In this document: positions 18,816 through 27,827 of the stretch, one piece after another | How the letters are laid out: each line of letters begins with the position of its first letter | Position numbering within the stretch: the first letter of the stretch is position 1 | From: Zunongwangia endophytica | GTDB taxonomy: Bacteria; Bacteroidota; Bacteroidia; Flavobacteriales; Flavobacteriaceae | Length of the DNA: 64,000 nucleotides | Reading direction: 5' to 3' | Assembly: GCF_030409505.1 (NCBI RefSeq) | Contig: NZ_JAUFPZ010000002.1 | Coordinates: 1,054,001-1,118,000, forward strand | The notes under the pieces: generated by a model | Told to the model about the DNA's origin: nothing | The model's database searches: none | What the model saw: only the letters and a program-made list of their open reading frames with translations | Position numbers and translations under genes: made by a program

Positions 18816-19865
18816 ATGAAGAGTAAATTTATTATTATCGCTATGCTATTAATAGCACTCTCTGGTTATTCGCAGATTCAATTTGTAAATAAGACATCCA
18901 GCGAACCTATTCCAAATGTAAAAGTCTTTAATAAAGATGGAAAAATATTGTCTGTCAGTAACTCTAATGGAATAAGTCGATTTAAAAAAAATGAACTTTT
19001 AAAAAATGATACTGTTAATATTTTTCATTCAAATTTTGAAATTAAATACTTGCCATATAAAGATTTATTAAAAAAAGACAGATTCTTATTGTCCCCTTCT
19101 GATTATGAAAATTTACAAGAGGTAGTTATAACTTCCAAGAATCCACGATATCTAAAGATTACAGGTTATTACATAAGCTACCAACTTATTGATAATAAAC
19201 CTCAATCTTTTTCTGATGGAATAATAGAGTACTTTATCGATACAAAGAAATCTAAAGTAAAAGATTACAACATTAAAGAGTCCAGAATTTTTAAAGATAA
19301 AAGCTACATAAGTGAATTAAAGAAAGCAAAACCAAAGGCTGTGAGTATGTTAGGATCTAATTTACTGCCTTTCACTTTCGAAGAAGAAATTTTATTAAGC
19401 GAGTGGAAGAATAGAGATGAAACTTTTTCAGAAATGTTAAATGAGGATTGGGTTGGCAATATTGAAAATGAAAATGATGGTTCGGTTTTAACGATTGAAT
19501 ACTATACGCCTGAAAATCCAAGAAAAATTTCGTTATTGGGTCTAAAAACTGTGATTAATCATCATTTAATACAGGAAGAATTTAGTTCAAATGAAACCAA
19601 AATTGCCAGTATAAAACGGGTTACTAAATACTTCAGTAGTGAAAGGGAAAAAAAAGATGAAAAAATTAATTATGAATTAGAACAAGATTTCTTTGTCAAT
19701 AGTATTCAATATATGAATAGAGAAAAATTTAAATTAGCAACCGTTGATATAAGCCACGATACAAATACAAATTTCTCATCCGATTTTTGGACAACATTCC
19801 AGAGTTTTATTCCTCCAACTATACAACAGAAACTTTACCACAATATGGAATTGATCAAGAAATAG
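18816..19865 (+). CDS. Secreted carboxypeptidase-like regulatory-domain protein
   Basis: 349 aa with a signal peptide (MKSKFIIIAMLLIALSGYSQ). Residues 20-100 look like the beta-sandwich carboxypeptidase regulatory domain common in Bacteroidota envelope proteins (IPNVKVFNKDGKILSVSNSNG), followed by LQEVVIT, the bridge usually seen before TonB-dependent receptor plugs. The remaining 240 residues are unrecognised. It lacks a receptor barrel. Probably periplasmic or outer-membrane associated. Confidence 0.75.
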   Translation: MKSKFIIIAMLLIALSGYSQIQFVNKTSSEPIPNVKVFNKDGKILSVSNSNGISRFKKNELLKNDTVNIFHSNFEIKYLPYKDLLKKDRFLLSPSDYENLQEVVITSKNPRYLKITGYYISYQLIDNKPQSFSDGIIEYFIDTKKSKVKDYNIKESRIFKDKSYISELKKAKPKAVSMLGSNLLPFTFEEEILLSEWKNRDETFSEMLNEDWVGNIENENDGSVLTIEYYTPENPRKISLLGLKTVINHHLIQEEFSSNETKIASIKRVTKYFSSEREKKDEKINYELEQDFFVNSIQYMNREKFKLATVDISHDTNTNFSSDFWTTFQSFIPPTIQQKLYHNMELIKK

Positions 19866-19906
19866 AAAGAAAGAAGAAAAGCTTTGAAAATTCAACCTGT
19901 TCTTGA

Positions 19907-21166
19907 CTATTTATAATTGGAGGAGCGCAATTTTTTATTACAAGAGATCAAATTTTATTACAAAATAAACTCTTTTTCAAGAAATACGAACTAAATATTT
20001 GCCGTCCAAGTGAATTCATTACCCAACTAGATGAAAATATTCAAATTTCTAAATACAAACCTCAAAGATTAATTGGAACTAATATAAATTCTAAAAGAGT
20101 GACCAGTGAAAACATTGATTATTTCACAAATTAGTTTCTAAAAGCAAACGAAAGAAAAAATAAATTTCAAAGAATAATTAGAACTGCACTTTCATCTCCA
20201 AATTTGTATGAATTAATAACAATTTCAAAAGGAGATCAAATTTTAGCTTTTATAATTTTTGATCGTAGTTCAAATTTAAAGTTGTCCATACCCGTCTTTA
20301 GATTTTTAAATAGTAGTTTAAAAATCACTTTGTCTAAGCATCTTCTGTTTAAAGCTATTTTAGCTTCAACAAATGAAAATAGATCTTTAATTGAAATTTC
20401 AGAAAATTATCTTGAAGAAGATATTTTAAATTCGATTACGGAAGCTAAATTTATAAAAAAAGGTAAGAATTGGGAAAAAATAAATTTAAAAAAAATTGTA
20501 CCATTCGACGAAATCAAAAATTTGATCTCAAAAGATTATTTCAAAGAATTTATAAATCAAATTGATTTAGAAGAAAATAGAGAAAATTACGCTTTTTTAA
20601 AAAAATATAATTTTGAAAGGCACCTATCCCCTATAAAAATTAAGGATTTAGATATTGCAACATTTATCATACCGATTAAACCTGTATGGGCAGAACAATT
20701 ATTTGATGATCGGTCTAATGAAAAATTACGTTTATTTGAATCTAAAAATGAACTTTTATTAAATAGAGAAAATGTTTATTACAGATCACCATCTAAGCGA
20801 TCATTATCAGCTCCTGCAAGAATATTATGGTATACCAGTGAAAATCCCATTACTAAAGAAAAAGGGCAAATCAAAGCAGTCTCATATATTGATGAAATCT
20901 TTATTGACAATTCAAAAAAACTATTTAAGCAATTTGAACAATTAGGCATCTATAAATGGAAAGATATTGAAAAAACATCTGACAAAAATAATAAAATAAT
21001 GGTGGTTGTTTTTTCTGACACTGAGCTTCTAAATAGGCCAGTAGATTTAAAATTTCTTAGAAATTTATTTAAAGAAAAAGAAAGTAAAAATTTTATGGTT
21101 TTATCTCCAATTAAAATTAAAACTGAAACGTATCTTGCAATTTATAAAAGAGGTATGGAAAAATGA
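19907..21166 (+). pseudogene. Degenerate PIN-GNAT-like gene
   Basis: One frame runs from about 19907 to 21166 with an in-frame TAG at 20132-20134; just upstream it is broken by TGA at 19904. The N-terminal part (GGAQFFITRDQILL, then ICRPSEFI) looks like the end of a PIN nuclease domain. The part after the stop is an acetyltransferase-like protein of about 320 aa read from TTG 20204 (SAPARILWYTSE, AVSYIDEIFID). The whole resembles PIN-GNAT proteins found next to ASCH genes. It overlaps the ASCH gene by 4 bases. The 5' end is missing, so it is probably inactive as a PIN protein; the 320-aa part could still be made. Confidence 0.6.
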
Positions 21167-21660
21167 AAAGTGATATTTCGGTAGAGAGTATATTATTAAT
21201 ATCAGTAAAGCCAGAATTTGCTGAGAAAATATTGATTGGAAAAAAAACTATAGAATTAAGAAAGTCTACCCCTAAAAAGGTAAATAAGGAAAATTACATT
21301 TTGATTTATGTTACATCACCAATTAAAGAACTATGGGCTATATGTAAAATAAATAATTTAATCAAAGAGGATAAAAAAACTTTTTGGAACAAGTATGGCT
21401 CTAAAACAGGAATAACAAAATATCAGTTCAATGAATATTGTAAAACCAATGAAAATGCATTTGGAATAGAATTGAAAGAAATAAAAAATTTTTCTAAATA
21501 TTCTATTGAGTTGAAAGATTTAAAGAAAGCGTTCCCAAATTTTATGCCTCCACAAACTTATTCCTATATAAAGAGTGATGAAATTAATTTTAGCGTTCTA
21601 AAACAGATTCTAAATAAAATTGATAAAAAGCCAGTTGCCAACAACGTATATAAAAAATAG
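21163..21660 (+). CDS. ASCH-domain protein with attC-encoded C-terminus
   Basis: 165 aa. Residues 8-100 have the ASCH/PUA-like pattern: LLISVKPEFAEKILIGKKTI, then ELRKS and a beta strand YILIYVTSP. ASCH proteins are thought to bind RNA or act on nucleosides. ATG overlaps the preceding stop (ATGA), so it is coupled to the GNAT-like gene. The last residues (PVANNVYKK) and TAG are read from the attC arm. Confidence 0.82.
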   Translation: MKSDISVESILLISVKPEFAEKILIGKKTIELRKSTPKKVNKENYILIYVTSPIKELWAICKINNLIKEDKKTFWNKYGSKTGITKYQFNEYCKTNENAFGIELKEIKNFSKYSIELKDLKKAFPNFMPPQTYSYIKSDEINFSVLKQILNKIDKKPVANNVYKK

Positions 21661-21829
21661 CTGCGTCTTTTCTAAACTGTAAATTTTGGTATATTTGGTA
21701 AGTCGCCAAATCTTTTGATTTGGATTTTGAAAAGTAAAGTTAAAAACAAAATGCAAAAGTTTTGGCTTGTTCTAAATTGAAAAAATTGTGCTTTTTTAAC
21801 GCTACTTTCCATATACAAACTCGTTAGCA
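21636..21829 (+). repeat. attC-like site 11 (class A)
   Basis: Left arm TGCCAAC, right arm GTTAGCA. It closes a 3.6-kb segment that starts GTTGCCACCA and does not match this end, with no IS between; an attC has probably been deleted inside. Confidence 0.88.
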
Positions 21830-21845
21830 CCAATTAGAATAAAAA

Positions 21846-22733
21846 ATGAGAATATTTGGAGAACTTCCAGGACTTTATGAAGGTGATAGTTTTAGAAACA
21901 GACTAGAACTTTCGCAAAGTGGTGTTCATAAACCTACTCAAGCTGGGATTAGTGGAGGTCAAAATGAGGGAGCTGATTCAATAATTGTATCAGGAGGTTA
22001 TGAGGATGATGAAGACTATGGAGATATAATAATTTATACAGGGCACGGAGGAAGAGATTTATCAACAGGAAAACAAGTAACAAACCAAGAATTAGTAAGA
22101 GGTAATTTAGCTCTTGCTGAAAGTTGTAAAAATGGACTTCCTGTACGAGTAATTAGAGGAGCTCATAGAAAATCAAACTTTGCACCAGAAGACAATTATA
22201 GATATGATGGACTTTTTCGAGTAGAAGATTACTGGAAAGAAAAGGGTAAAAGCAATTTTATTGTTTGGCGTTTTAGGCTTAGAAAAATTGAGGGAGAATT
22301 AAAAAAGCAATCAAATGTTTTACAAGAAGAGCAAGCTGAATACAATTCAAAAGAGGATAAACAAACAAAAAGGATAGAAACTAGAGTACAAAGAATTGTT
22401 CGAGATACTATCCTTTCCAAAAAAATAAAAGAAAAATATAAATACACTTGTCAAGTATGTGACACACAAATTGAAACTTCTTCAGGTTATTATGCAGAGG
22501 CAGCTCATATTAAACCATTAGGAGCGCCACATAATGGACCTGATTCAGAAGACAATTTGCTTTGTTTATGTCCTAATCATCACGTGATGTTCGACTATGG
22601 TGGTTTTGGAATTCTTAAAAACTTTGAATTAATTGGAATTGAAGGGAAATTAAAAATAATGAAAGGTCATCTAATTAATAAGGATTATTTAAGATATCAC
22701 TTAGAACACTTTTATGATGAAAAGAACAGATAA
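21846..22733 (+). CDS. SRA/YDG-HNH endonuclease (modification-dependent restriction)
   Basis: 295 aa. Residues 1-150 form an SRA (YDG) domain: FGELPGLYEGDSF, GISGGQNEGADSIIVSGGYEDD, YTGHGG and NYRYDGLF, the pocket that flips modified cytosine. A charged helical linker follows. Residues about 200-255 form an HNH nuclease: CQVC...AEAAHIKPLGAPHNG...DNLLCLCPNHHVMFDYG, with zinc Cys pairs and catalytic His. This architecture is known for type IV enzymes that cut 5-methylcytosine or hydroxymethylcytosine DNA, so an anti-phage role is likely. It is a single-gene cassette with concordant ends. Confidence 0.92.
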   Translation: MRIFGELPGLYEGDSFRNRLELSQSGVHKPTQAGISGGQNEGADSIIVSGGYEDDEDYGDIIIYTGHGGRDLSTGKQVTNQELVRGNLALAESCKNGLPVRVIRGAHRKSNFAPEDNYRYDGLFRVEDYWKEKGKSNFIVWRFRLRKIEGELKKQSNVLQEEQAEYNSKEDKQTKRIETRVQRIVRDTILSKKIKEKYKYTCQVCDTQIETSSGYYAEAAHIKPLGAPHNGPDSEDNLLCLCPNHHVMFDYGGFGILKNFELIGIEGKLKIMKGHLINKDYLRYHLEHFYDEKNR

Positions 22734-22741
22734 ATAACTGG

Positions 22742-22936
22742 TGCTAACAACGTATATAAAAAATAGCTATATAGTTTTAAAACGAAAAATTCGGTATATT
22801 TGATAAGTCGCCAAATCTTTTGATTTGGCTTTTGAAAAGTAAAGATAAAAACAAAATGCAAAAGTTTTGGCTTGTCTTATGGCGGAGAATTAATCTCTAA
22901 TTTCTACGCTACTTTTCATATACAATACCGTTGTAA
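22742..22936 (+). repeat. attC-like site 12 (class A)
   Basis: Left arm TGCTAAC, right arm GTTGTAA. Cassette start GTTAGCACCA mirrors its end; loop hairpin GCCAAATCTTTTGATTTGGC. Confidence 0.9.
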
Positions 22937-23440
22937 AAAATAGCTCCAAACCAACTCAAATTCTTAAATGCAGAACTGACCGAAAAAATAATAATCAAAA
23001 TTGGATAAAATCAGACTTAATTATTTTAGAATTTTAAGTGATAATAAACAGATCAAATCGCTCTCTCGTTTTTTATTTTTAATGTAAAATTAAATTTGAG
23101 CAGCAAAGCGGACAAAAATTAGAAAAAATATCAGCGCAAAACAGAACGCAGAAATAGAAACTTAAAATTAAAAAAGAATTTAAGTAATTAGAAAACTGTG
23201 TGTAAAAGAAGTACGCTTAACCAATCTCTGCGATTTAAAATTGGAAAGTTGTAATTGAAAATTAAAAATTCCGAAAACCAAAATGAAAAAAATATACGAA
23301 AAACTTATAAAATCAAGTGATTCTCTCCCACTCTCAAAATTTAAAAAACATTCTATAGAAATCTAATATTCGATAATTTTAAGCAAAAATTTAAACGGAC
23401 AAAATAGTAGAACGTAACAAGCAGAACGTGTCGCTACATT
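22937..23440 (+). other. ORF-less cassette body, family 1 (member a)
   Basis: About 500 bases without a plausible gene. Family blocks in order: AAAATAGCTCC, ACTGACCGAA, CCAATCTCT, TCTCTCCCACTCT, ATATTCGATA, CAGAACGTGTCGCTACATT. First and last blocks are partly complementary and extend the attC stem. Function unknown; an untranslated RNA or a decayed gene are both possible. Confidence 0.7.
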
Positions 23441-23572
23441 TTACAACAACGTATAATAGCAATTGCGGCTTTGTGTCCTGCGGACACAACCGCGCAAGCA
23501 TAAAAGTCAGGAATTTTAGCTATCTTAGTTTTCAACCAATCCGCAACTGACGATTATACGAAGACGTTGTAC
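23441..23572 (+). repeat. attC-like site 13 (class E)
   Basis: Left arm TTACAAC, right arm GTTGTAC. GTATAATAGCAATTGCGG pairs with CCGCAACTGACGATTATAC; loop hairpin TTGTGTCCTGCGGACACAA. Confidence 0.9.
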
Positions 23573-23578
23573 ACAATT

Positions 23579-25642
23579 ATGAGAAAATCATTTTACATAT
23601 TACTAACCTTATTGATTTCAGGAAATATTTTCTGTCAAAATTCGATAATTAACAAAAGTGATATTCCAAAACTGGATTCAATTATAAATGACTTGGAAGG
23701 GAATTATAATCAAAGTTATACACCTAATTTTTACTCTCTACCACAAACAACAGCTACTTATTTTAAAATAATTACAAAAGAGCCAAACAATTTTCTATCT
23801 GAATTAAAAAAATCAGAGAATATTGAACAATTGCAAAATAAATTCAAAGGGTTACAAATTGATAAAGATTTATTAATTATAAAAAATGACTATTTAAATT
23901 ACAAAAATGAAAAGAATCTACAGATAAAGTCATTTGAAATTGGTAAAAGTCAAAGACACATTATAGATAACCAAAATTATAGAATTGAAATCTTTTTAAA
24001 TAAAAAGCAAAATAATAGAATATATTTCTCTTCTTACCAAGAAAAATGGAGTGAACATAAAGAATCAACTATAATAAAAGGTTTCTACTTAAATGATGAA
24101 TTCAATTCAGTCGCTATTCCTAAAAGACTTTCAGATTGGATAAATTACACTGACCTAATAGTAAAACCGGAAACAGCTATTTTTTATGATAATGATGATA
24201 AGTCAAATGAATTTAGACCATATAAAAGAACTATTATTGACTCATTAGTGAGCTATTATGAACTAAAAACCAACAAACCACCTTATAGGAAAGAACAAGA
24301 TTATATAGCTCGTAGAAACGAACTAAATGAATGGCTATCTAAAAAAGATAAATTTGCAGATAGCCTTTATACAAATGATAGTAATTTTAAAAATCTCTTA
24401 TTAGGAGCTTTAGATTACGCAGAAAAAAACAAAGTCTCAAACGGAGATTTAGAGGATTTTACTACTCAACTTATTTCGAAAAAAAGAGCCTTAGAATTAA
24501 TGAGACAAAACAGACAAGTGGGGTCTTGTAGTTTTGATAACGGACCGATAGTTCAACAAAAAAGAATTGCAAGTTTGGCTTCTAAAACTCAAAATTGGAA
24601 TGTTTTTATAAAATCGTTCTTGAACATAATGAATGACAATGTTTCTAGAAATGCAAATAGCAATATTGCTTCTAACGCAAGAAAAACTTATATAGAAGAA
24701 CTTGCACAACTCGATATAGATATTGATAAAATCTTATTGGGTTCTAACGTTAGAATTAAGGATACAATCCAAACCCACTATTTTTCAGATGGTAGTAAAA
24801 TCGCAAAAGCATATGCTAATTTAAATTCTGACAAACAAGGATATTTTGAGAATACAACTTTCAAAATAATTAGAGACAAAGAAATTGATGCCTTCAATAA
24901 GCTTCATTTTTATAATACGCTTAAAAATTACCAATACTTTGTTAAGGACAGTATCAAAAAAAATCAATTAGAAAAATACATAGAAAATCTAATTCCATTT
25001 CTACCAAAAGAGATAAAATCAAGAATTGAAAACCCTAATAAGCAATTATACGATTTGCTTTTTCGGGAAAAACAAGCGTTGGATAACTTTGAAATCAAAT
25101 CCTCAATAATCGCAAATATTTATTCTTACAGTTTTGACGGAGACTGTTGGCAAGCAAAACTTTTTGACAAAAACTCTGACAGAAAGATTATTTACGACTT
25201 GACAATGGCAATTGGAGAAGAAATAACGCCACTTCAAAATTTTATTAACAAAAAAAGCGAATTGAAATCTCGTGTTGAGGAACATTTATTCTTACAAAAA
25301 ATCATCAACGATAATAAAGAAAATAAGGTTTACATAAAATTCACAACCGACAAGTCATTTGTTAATTACAGAAACAAAGTGACCGAAGATATGCCAAAGG
25401 AATTAGTAAGCGAATTAGACTTTGAAAATGCAATTTCTCTATATGTGTCATTTCCGAAAAGAAAATATGTCCGCTTTGTTTTATTAAATAATGGAAACTT
25501 ATTGATGTTAGGAATACCTAAAGACATTGAATTACCAAGTTATAAATTCGAAGATTTAATGACTAAAGAAGAAAAATCATTTCTATCAACATCATATAAA
25601 AGCTTTAAATTATTTAATGAAAATGGAAAAATGTTGAATTAA
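23579..25642 (+). CDS. Large secreted protein of unknown function
   Basis: 687 aa from ATG 23579, which directly begins a signal peptide (MRKSFYILLTLLISGNIFCQ); the longer frame to 23567 starts inside the attC. The body is Asn/Lys-rich and mixed helix/strand with no motif I recognise; a single Cys pair region (GSCSF near 315, GDCW near 525) is the only cysteine feature. Alone in its cassette with exactly mirrored ends (GTTGTACACA / TGTGTACAAC). Periplasmic or surface location is inferred. Confidence 0.8.
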   Translation: MRKSFYILLTLLISGNIFCQNSIINKSDIPKLDSIINDLEGNYNQSYTPNFYSLPQTTATYFKIITKEPNNFLSELKKSENIEQLQNKFKGLQIDKDLLIIKNDYLNYKNEKNLQIKSFEIGKSQRHIIDNQNYRIEIFLNKKQNNRIYFSSYQEKWSEHKESTIIKGFYLNDEFNSVAIPKRLSDWINYTDLIVKPETAIFYDNDDKSNEFRPYKRTIIDSLVSYYELKTNKPPYRKEQDYIARRNELNEWLSKKDKFADSLYTNDSNFKNLLLGALDYAEKNKVSNGDLEDFTTQLISKKRALELMRQNRQVGSCSFDNGPIVQQKRIASLASKTQNWNVFIKSFLNIMNDNVSRNANSNIASNARKTYIEELAQLDIDIDKILLGSNVRIKDTIQTHYFSDGSKIAKAYANLNSDKQGYFENTTFKIIRDKEIDAFNKLHFYNTLKNYQYFVKDSIKKNQLEKYIENLIPFLPKEIKSRIENPNKQLYDLLFREKQALDNFEIKSSIIANIYSYSFDGDCWQAKLFDKNSDRKIIYDLTMAIGEEITPLQNFINKKSELKSRVEEHLFLQKIINDNKENKVYIKFTTDKSFVNYRNKVTEDMPKELVSELDFENAISLYVSFPKRKYVRFVLLNNGNLLMLGIPKDIELPSYKFEDLMTKEEKSFLSTSYKSFKLFNENGKMLN

Positions 25643-25654
25643 TAAAATAACTGT

Positions 25655-25787
25655 GTACAACAATGGCTATAAGTAATTGCTTGTTCTCGCCTTCTTCTGA
25701 AAATCCGCCAGGACTTTCAGCTTAGTGCGTACTTGCTCAAAGTTAAGTGCTAAAGCACGCAACTACTCATAGCCGAGACCGTTACCC
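25655..25787 (+). repeat. attC-like site 14 (class D)
   Basis: Left arm GTACAAC, right arm GTTACCC. GGCTATAAGTAATTGC pairs with GCAACTACTCATAGCC. Confidence 0.9.
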
Positions 25788-26313
25788 AAAATAGCTCCTG
25801 ACAAAACTGACCGAAGAAAATTTAGAATCAAAATTCGTTAAATTCAGAGTAAATTATTTTAGAAATTCAAGAAATAATCTATCAATCAAATCGTGCGCTG
25901 AAATTCATTTATATGAAAATTCTAATTTAAAAAGCTAAGCAACAAAGTGGATAAGGAATTAAAAAATATTGGTGAAATTGTAAAATTTGGCCGGCAATTT
26001 TTGGGATTTAACGCACTACGGAAAACTAATAATTAAAATAACTTCAATTTAAAATTCAAACTTAAAAAGCTAATGCTGCGCGGAACCAATCTCTCTCAGG
26101 ATTAAATTAGAAAAATTCAACTTAAAATTTAATCGCAACGCTGGAGAAACTTCAATTTGTAAAACTCTCTTTTCAATTTGGACGCTCAAAAACCTCTCTC
26201 CCACTTTAAAAAATTTAAGAAGTAGAATCACATCTAAATTGATATTCGATAAATCTGACAACATTTTAAAAAAGGATAAGAACAAAAAATAAATCAAAGC
26301 GTGTCGCTACATT
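25788..26313 (+). other. ORF-less cassette body, family 1 (member b)
   Basis: Nearly identical to 60235-60760, 34 kb away. Family blocks: AAAATAGCTCCTGAC at the start, CCAATCTCTCTC near 26090, ACCTCTCTCCCACTTT near 26190, GATATTCGATAAATCTGAC near 26240, and GTGTCGCTACATT against the attC. A 75-codon minus-strand frame exists here and in its twin but is not kept in member a. Confidence 0.72.
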
Positions 26314-26446
26314 GGGTAACAACGGTTATAATTCATTGCGGCGGAATTTTCTACCGAAAATTCCAGGAATATTTGCTAAATTACAGTCGTAACCGAAAAG
26401 TCCTAGCGGACTTTTCCGCAACAAATCATAACCGAAGCCGTTGTGA
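26314..26446 (+). repeat. attC-like site 15 (class F)
   Basis: Left arm GGGTAAC, right arm GTTGTGA. GGTTATAATTCATTGCGG pairs with CCGCAACAAATCATAACC; loop hairpins GGAATTTT and AAAAGTCCTAGCGGACTTTT. Confidence 0.9.
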
Positions 26447-26512
26447 GCAATAAGCGGCCGTATTTTCCTGAAATAGGTTGACTAAAAATTAAACCTTTTA
26501 GTACTATACCTA

Positions 26513-26902
26513 ATGAAAGAACAGAATCAACACTGTCGAAAAAATTCCTACAAAAAAGTGGGCTACGATCTTAAACTGGTCATCATTGATCAGATACAGA
26601 ATGCGCAGATTTCCATCAATCATGCTGCTCTTAAATATCAAGTTTCCAGAGCTTCCATCTATTACTGGTTAAAAAAATACAGTACTTTAGAACAAAAGAA
26701 GCAAGGGATGAGCAAAAAAGATGAAATCAAGAAACTAAAAGAAAAAATAGAGGAACTAGAGTTTGTAAAAGACTTCCAGCAAGACATTATTGCTGACATG
26801 GAGCTTATTACAGGAGTTGATATGGCAAAAAAGTCATTGCCCAAAACATTAGCAGAAGAGATCGAAAAAAAGAAACTAAACCGTTCAAAAGAAAATGGTT
26901 GA
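26513..26902 (+). CDS. IS-B OrfA, copy 2
   Basis: 129 aa, MKEQNQ at the start, KKDEIKK in the coiled coil; the same slippery A-run before the stop as copy 1. Identical in protein to copy 3. Confidence 0.92.
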   Translation: MKEQNQHCRKNSYKKVGYDLKLVIIDQIQNAQISINHAALKYQVSRASIYYWLKKYSTLEQKKQGMSKKDEIKKLKEKIEELEFVKDFQQDIIADMELITGVDMAKKSLPKTLAEEIEKKKLNRSKENG

Positions 26903-27765
26903 TCCAATGTTTTGGGATTTCTAAACAAGCTTTTTATAAACGATTAAGATCTCAAAAGACCAGACAAGTTCAGCAACAGCTGATCATTCGGCTTATAAAA
27001 GAGTACCGAAGTAAGTATGGAATGCGTACCGGTGGGATTAAACTCTATAAGGAATTAAAGAATGATATGAACCGACTCGGTATTAAAATAGGAAGGGATA
27101 AATTCTATCGAGTAATGCGTATCAACAATCTTTTAGTACCTAAAACAAAGCGATTCCATATCACAACCGATTCAAAACATCGACTCTTTAAATACAAAAA
27201 CCTGATAAAGAATAAAGTACCTAGTAGACCTGAACAACTTTGGGTAAGCGATATCACCTATATCAAAACACAGAGTGGCCATAGTTACCTGGCTCTGGTC
27301 ACAGACGCCTATTCAAAGCAAATTATGGGGTATAAACTGGCAAGCCATATGAAAACCTCTCTTTGTATAGATGCACTTAAAATGGCGCTTAAAAATAGAA
27401 AATACAAAAATCAGAAACTCATCCATCATTCCGATCGCGGAATTCAGTATTGTAATCCACTATATACCGGCTTCGCTGAGCAAGAAGGAATACTTATGAG
27501 TATGACCGAAAAGTATGATCCTTATGAAAATGCGATAGCAGAACGCATTAACAGAACACTCAAATATGAATACGATTTAAAACGTACCATAAAAAATACT
27601 AAATTAGCTAAGAAGATAGTCAAACGAGCCGTGGAAATTTATAATAACAAGCGACCACATTTTAGTCTCAAATTGAACACCCCTAACTTTGTTCATTTGA
27701 ATAAAAATGTAGACTATCATTCCTACAAAAGAAACAAACAAAATTTAGAAGTATTGACCATTTAA
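26899..27765 (+). CDS. IS-B OrfB, copy 2
   Basis: 288 aa DDE transposase with all catalytic motifs. It carries KHRLFKYKNLIKN as in copy 3 but the N-terminal third (KTRQVQQQ, KNDMNRLG) as in copy 1, so it looks like an intermediate or a recombinant of the two. Confidence 0.92.
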   Translation: MIQCFGISKQAFYKRLRSQKTRQVQQQLIIRLIKEYRSKYGMRTGGIKLYKELKNDMNRLGIKIGRDKFYRVMRINNLLVPKTKRFHITTDSKHRLFKYKNLIKNKVPSRPEQLWVSDITYIKTQSGHSYLALVTDAYSKQIMGYKLASHMKTSLCIDALKMALKNRKYKNQKLIHHSDRGIQYCNPLYTGFAEQEGILMSMTEKYDPYENAIAERINRTLKYEYDLKRTIKNTKLAKKIVKRAVEIYNNKRPHFSLKLNTPNFVHLNKNVDYHSYKRNKQNLEVLTI

Positions 27766-27827
27766 AATGTCGAAAATTGAACTAAAAATGGTCAACCTAT
27801 TTCAGTATAATACATAGAAACGAAACA

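Larger units (their letters stand above)
26460..27813 (+). mobile_element. IS-B copy 2, IS3 family, at a recombined junction
   Basis: 1354 bp, ends GTATTTTCCTGAAATAGG and GTATTATACTGAAATAGG (reverse complement). Left flank CGGCC, right flank ATAGA: no duplication. The cassette start GTTGTGAGCA and the cassette end (reverse complement GTTGTATGCC) disagree. It starts 19 nt after the crossover. Confidence 0.9.

Noticed and set aside
26070..26297. 75-codon minus-strand frame, with a twin at 60517-60744
   Set aside because: Both lie in near-identical ORF-less cassettes, so similarity says nothing about coding; the frame is broken in 22937-23440 and all genes in neighbouring cassettes are on the plus strand.
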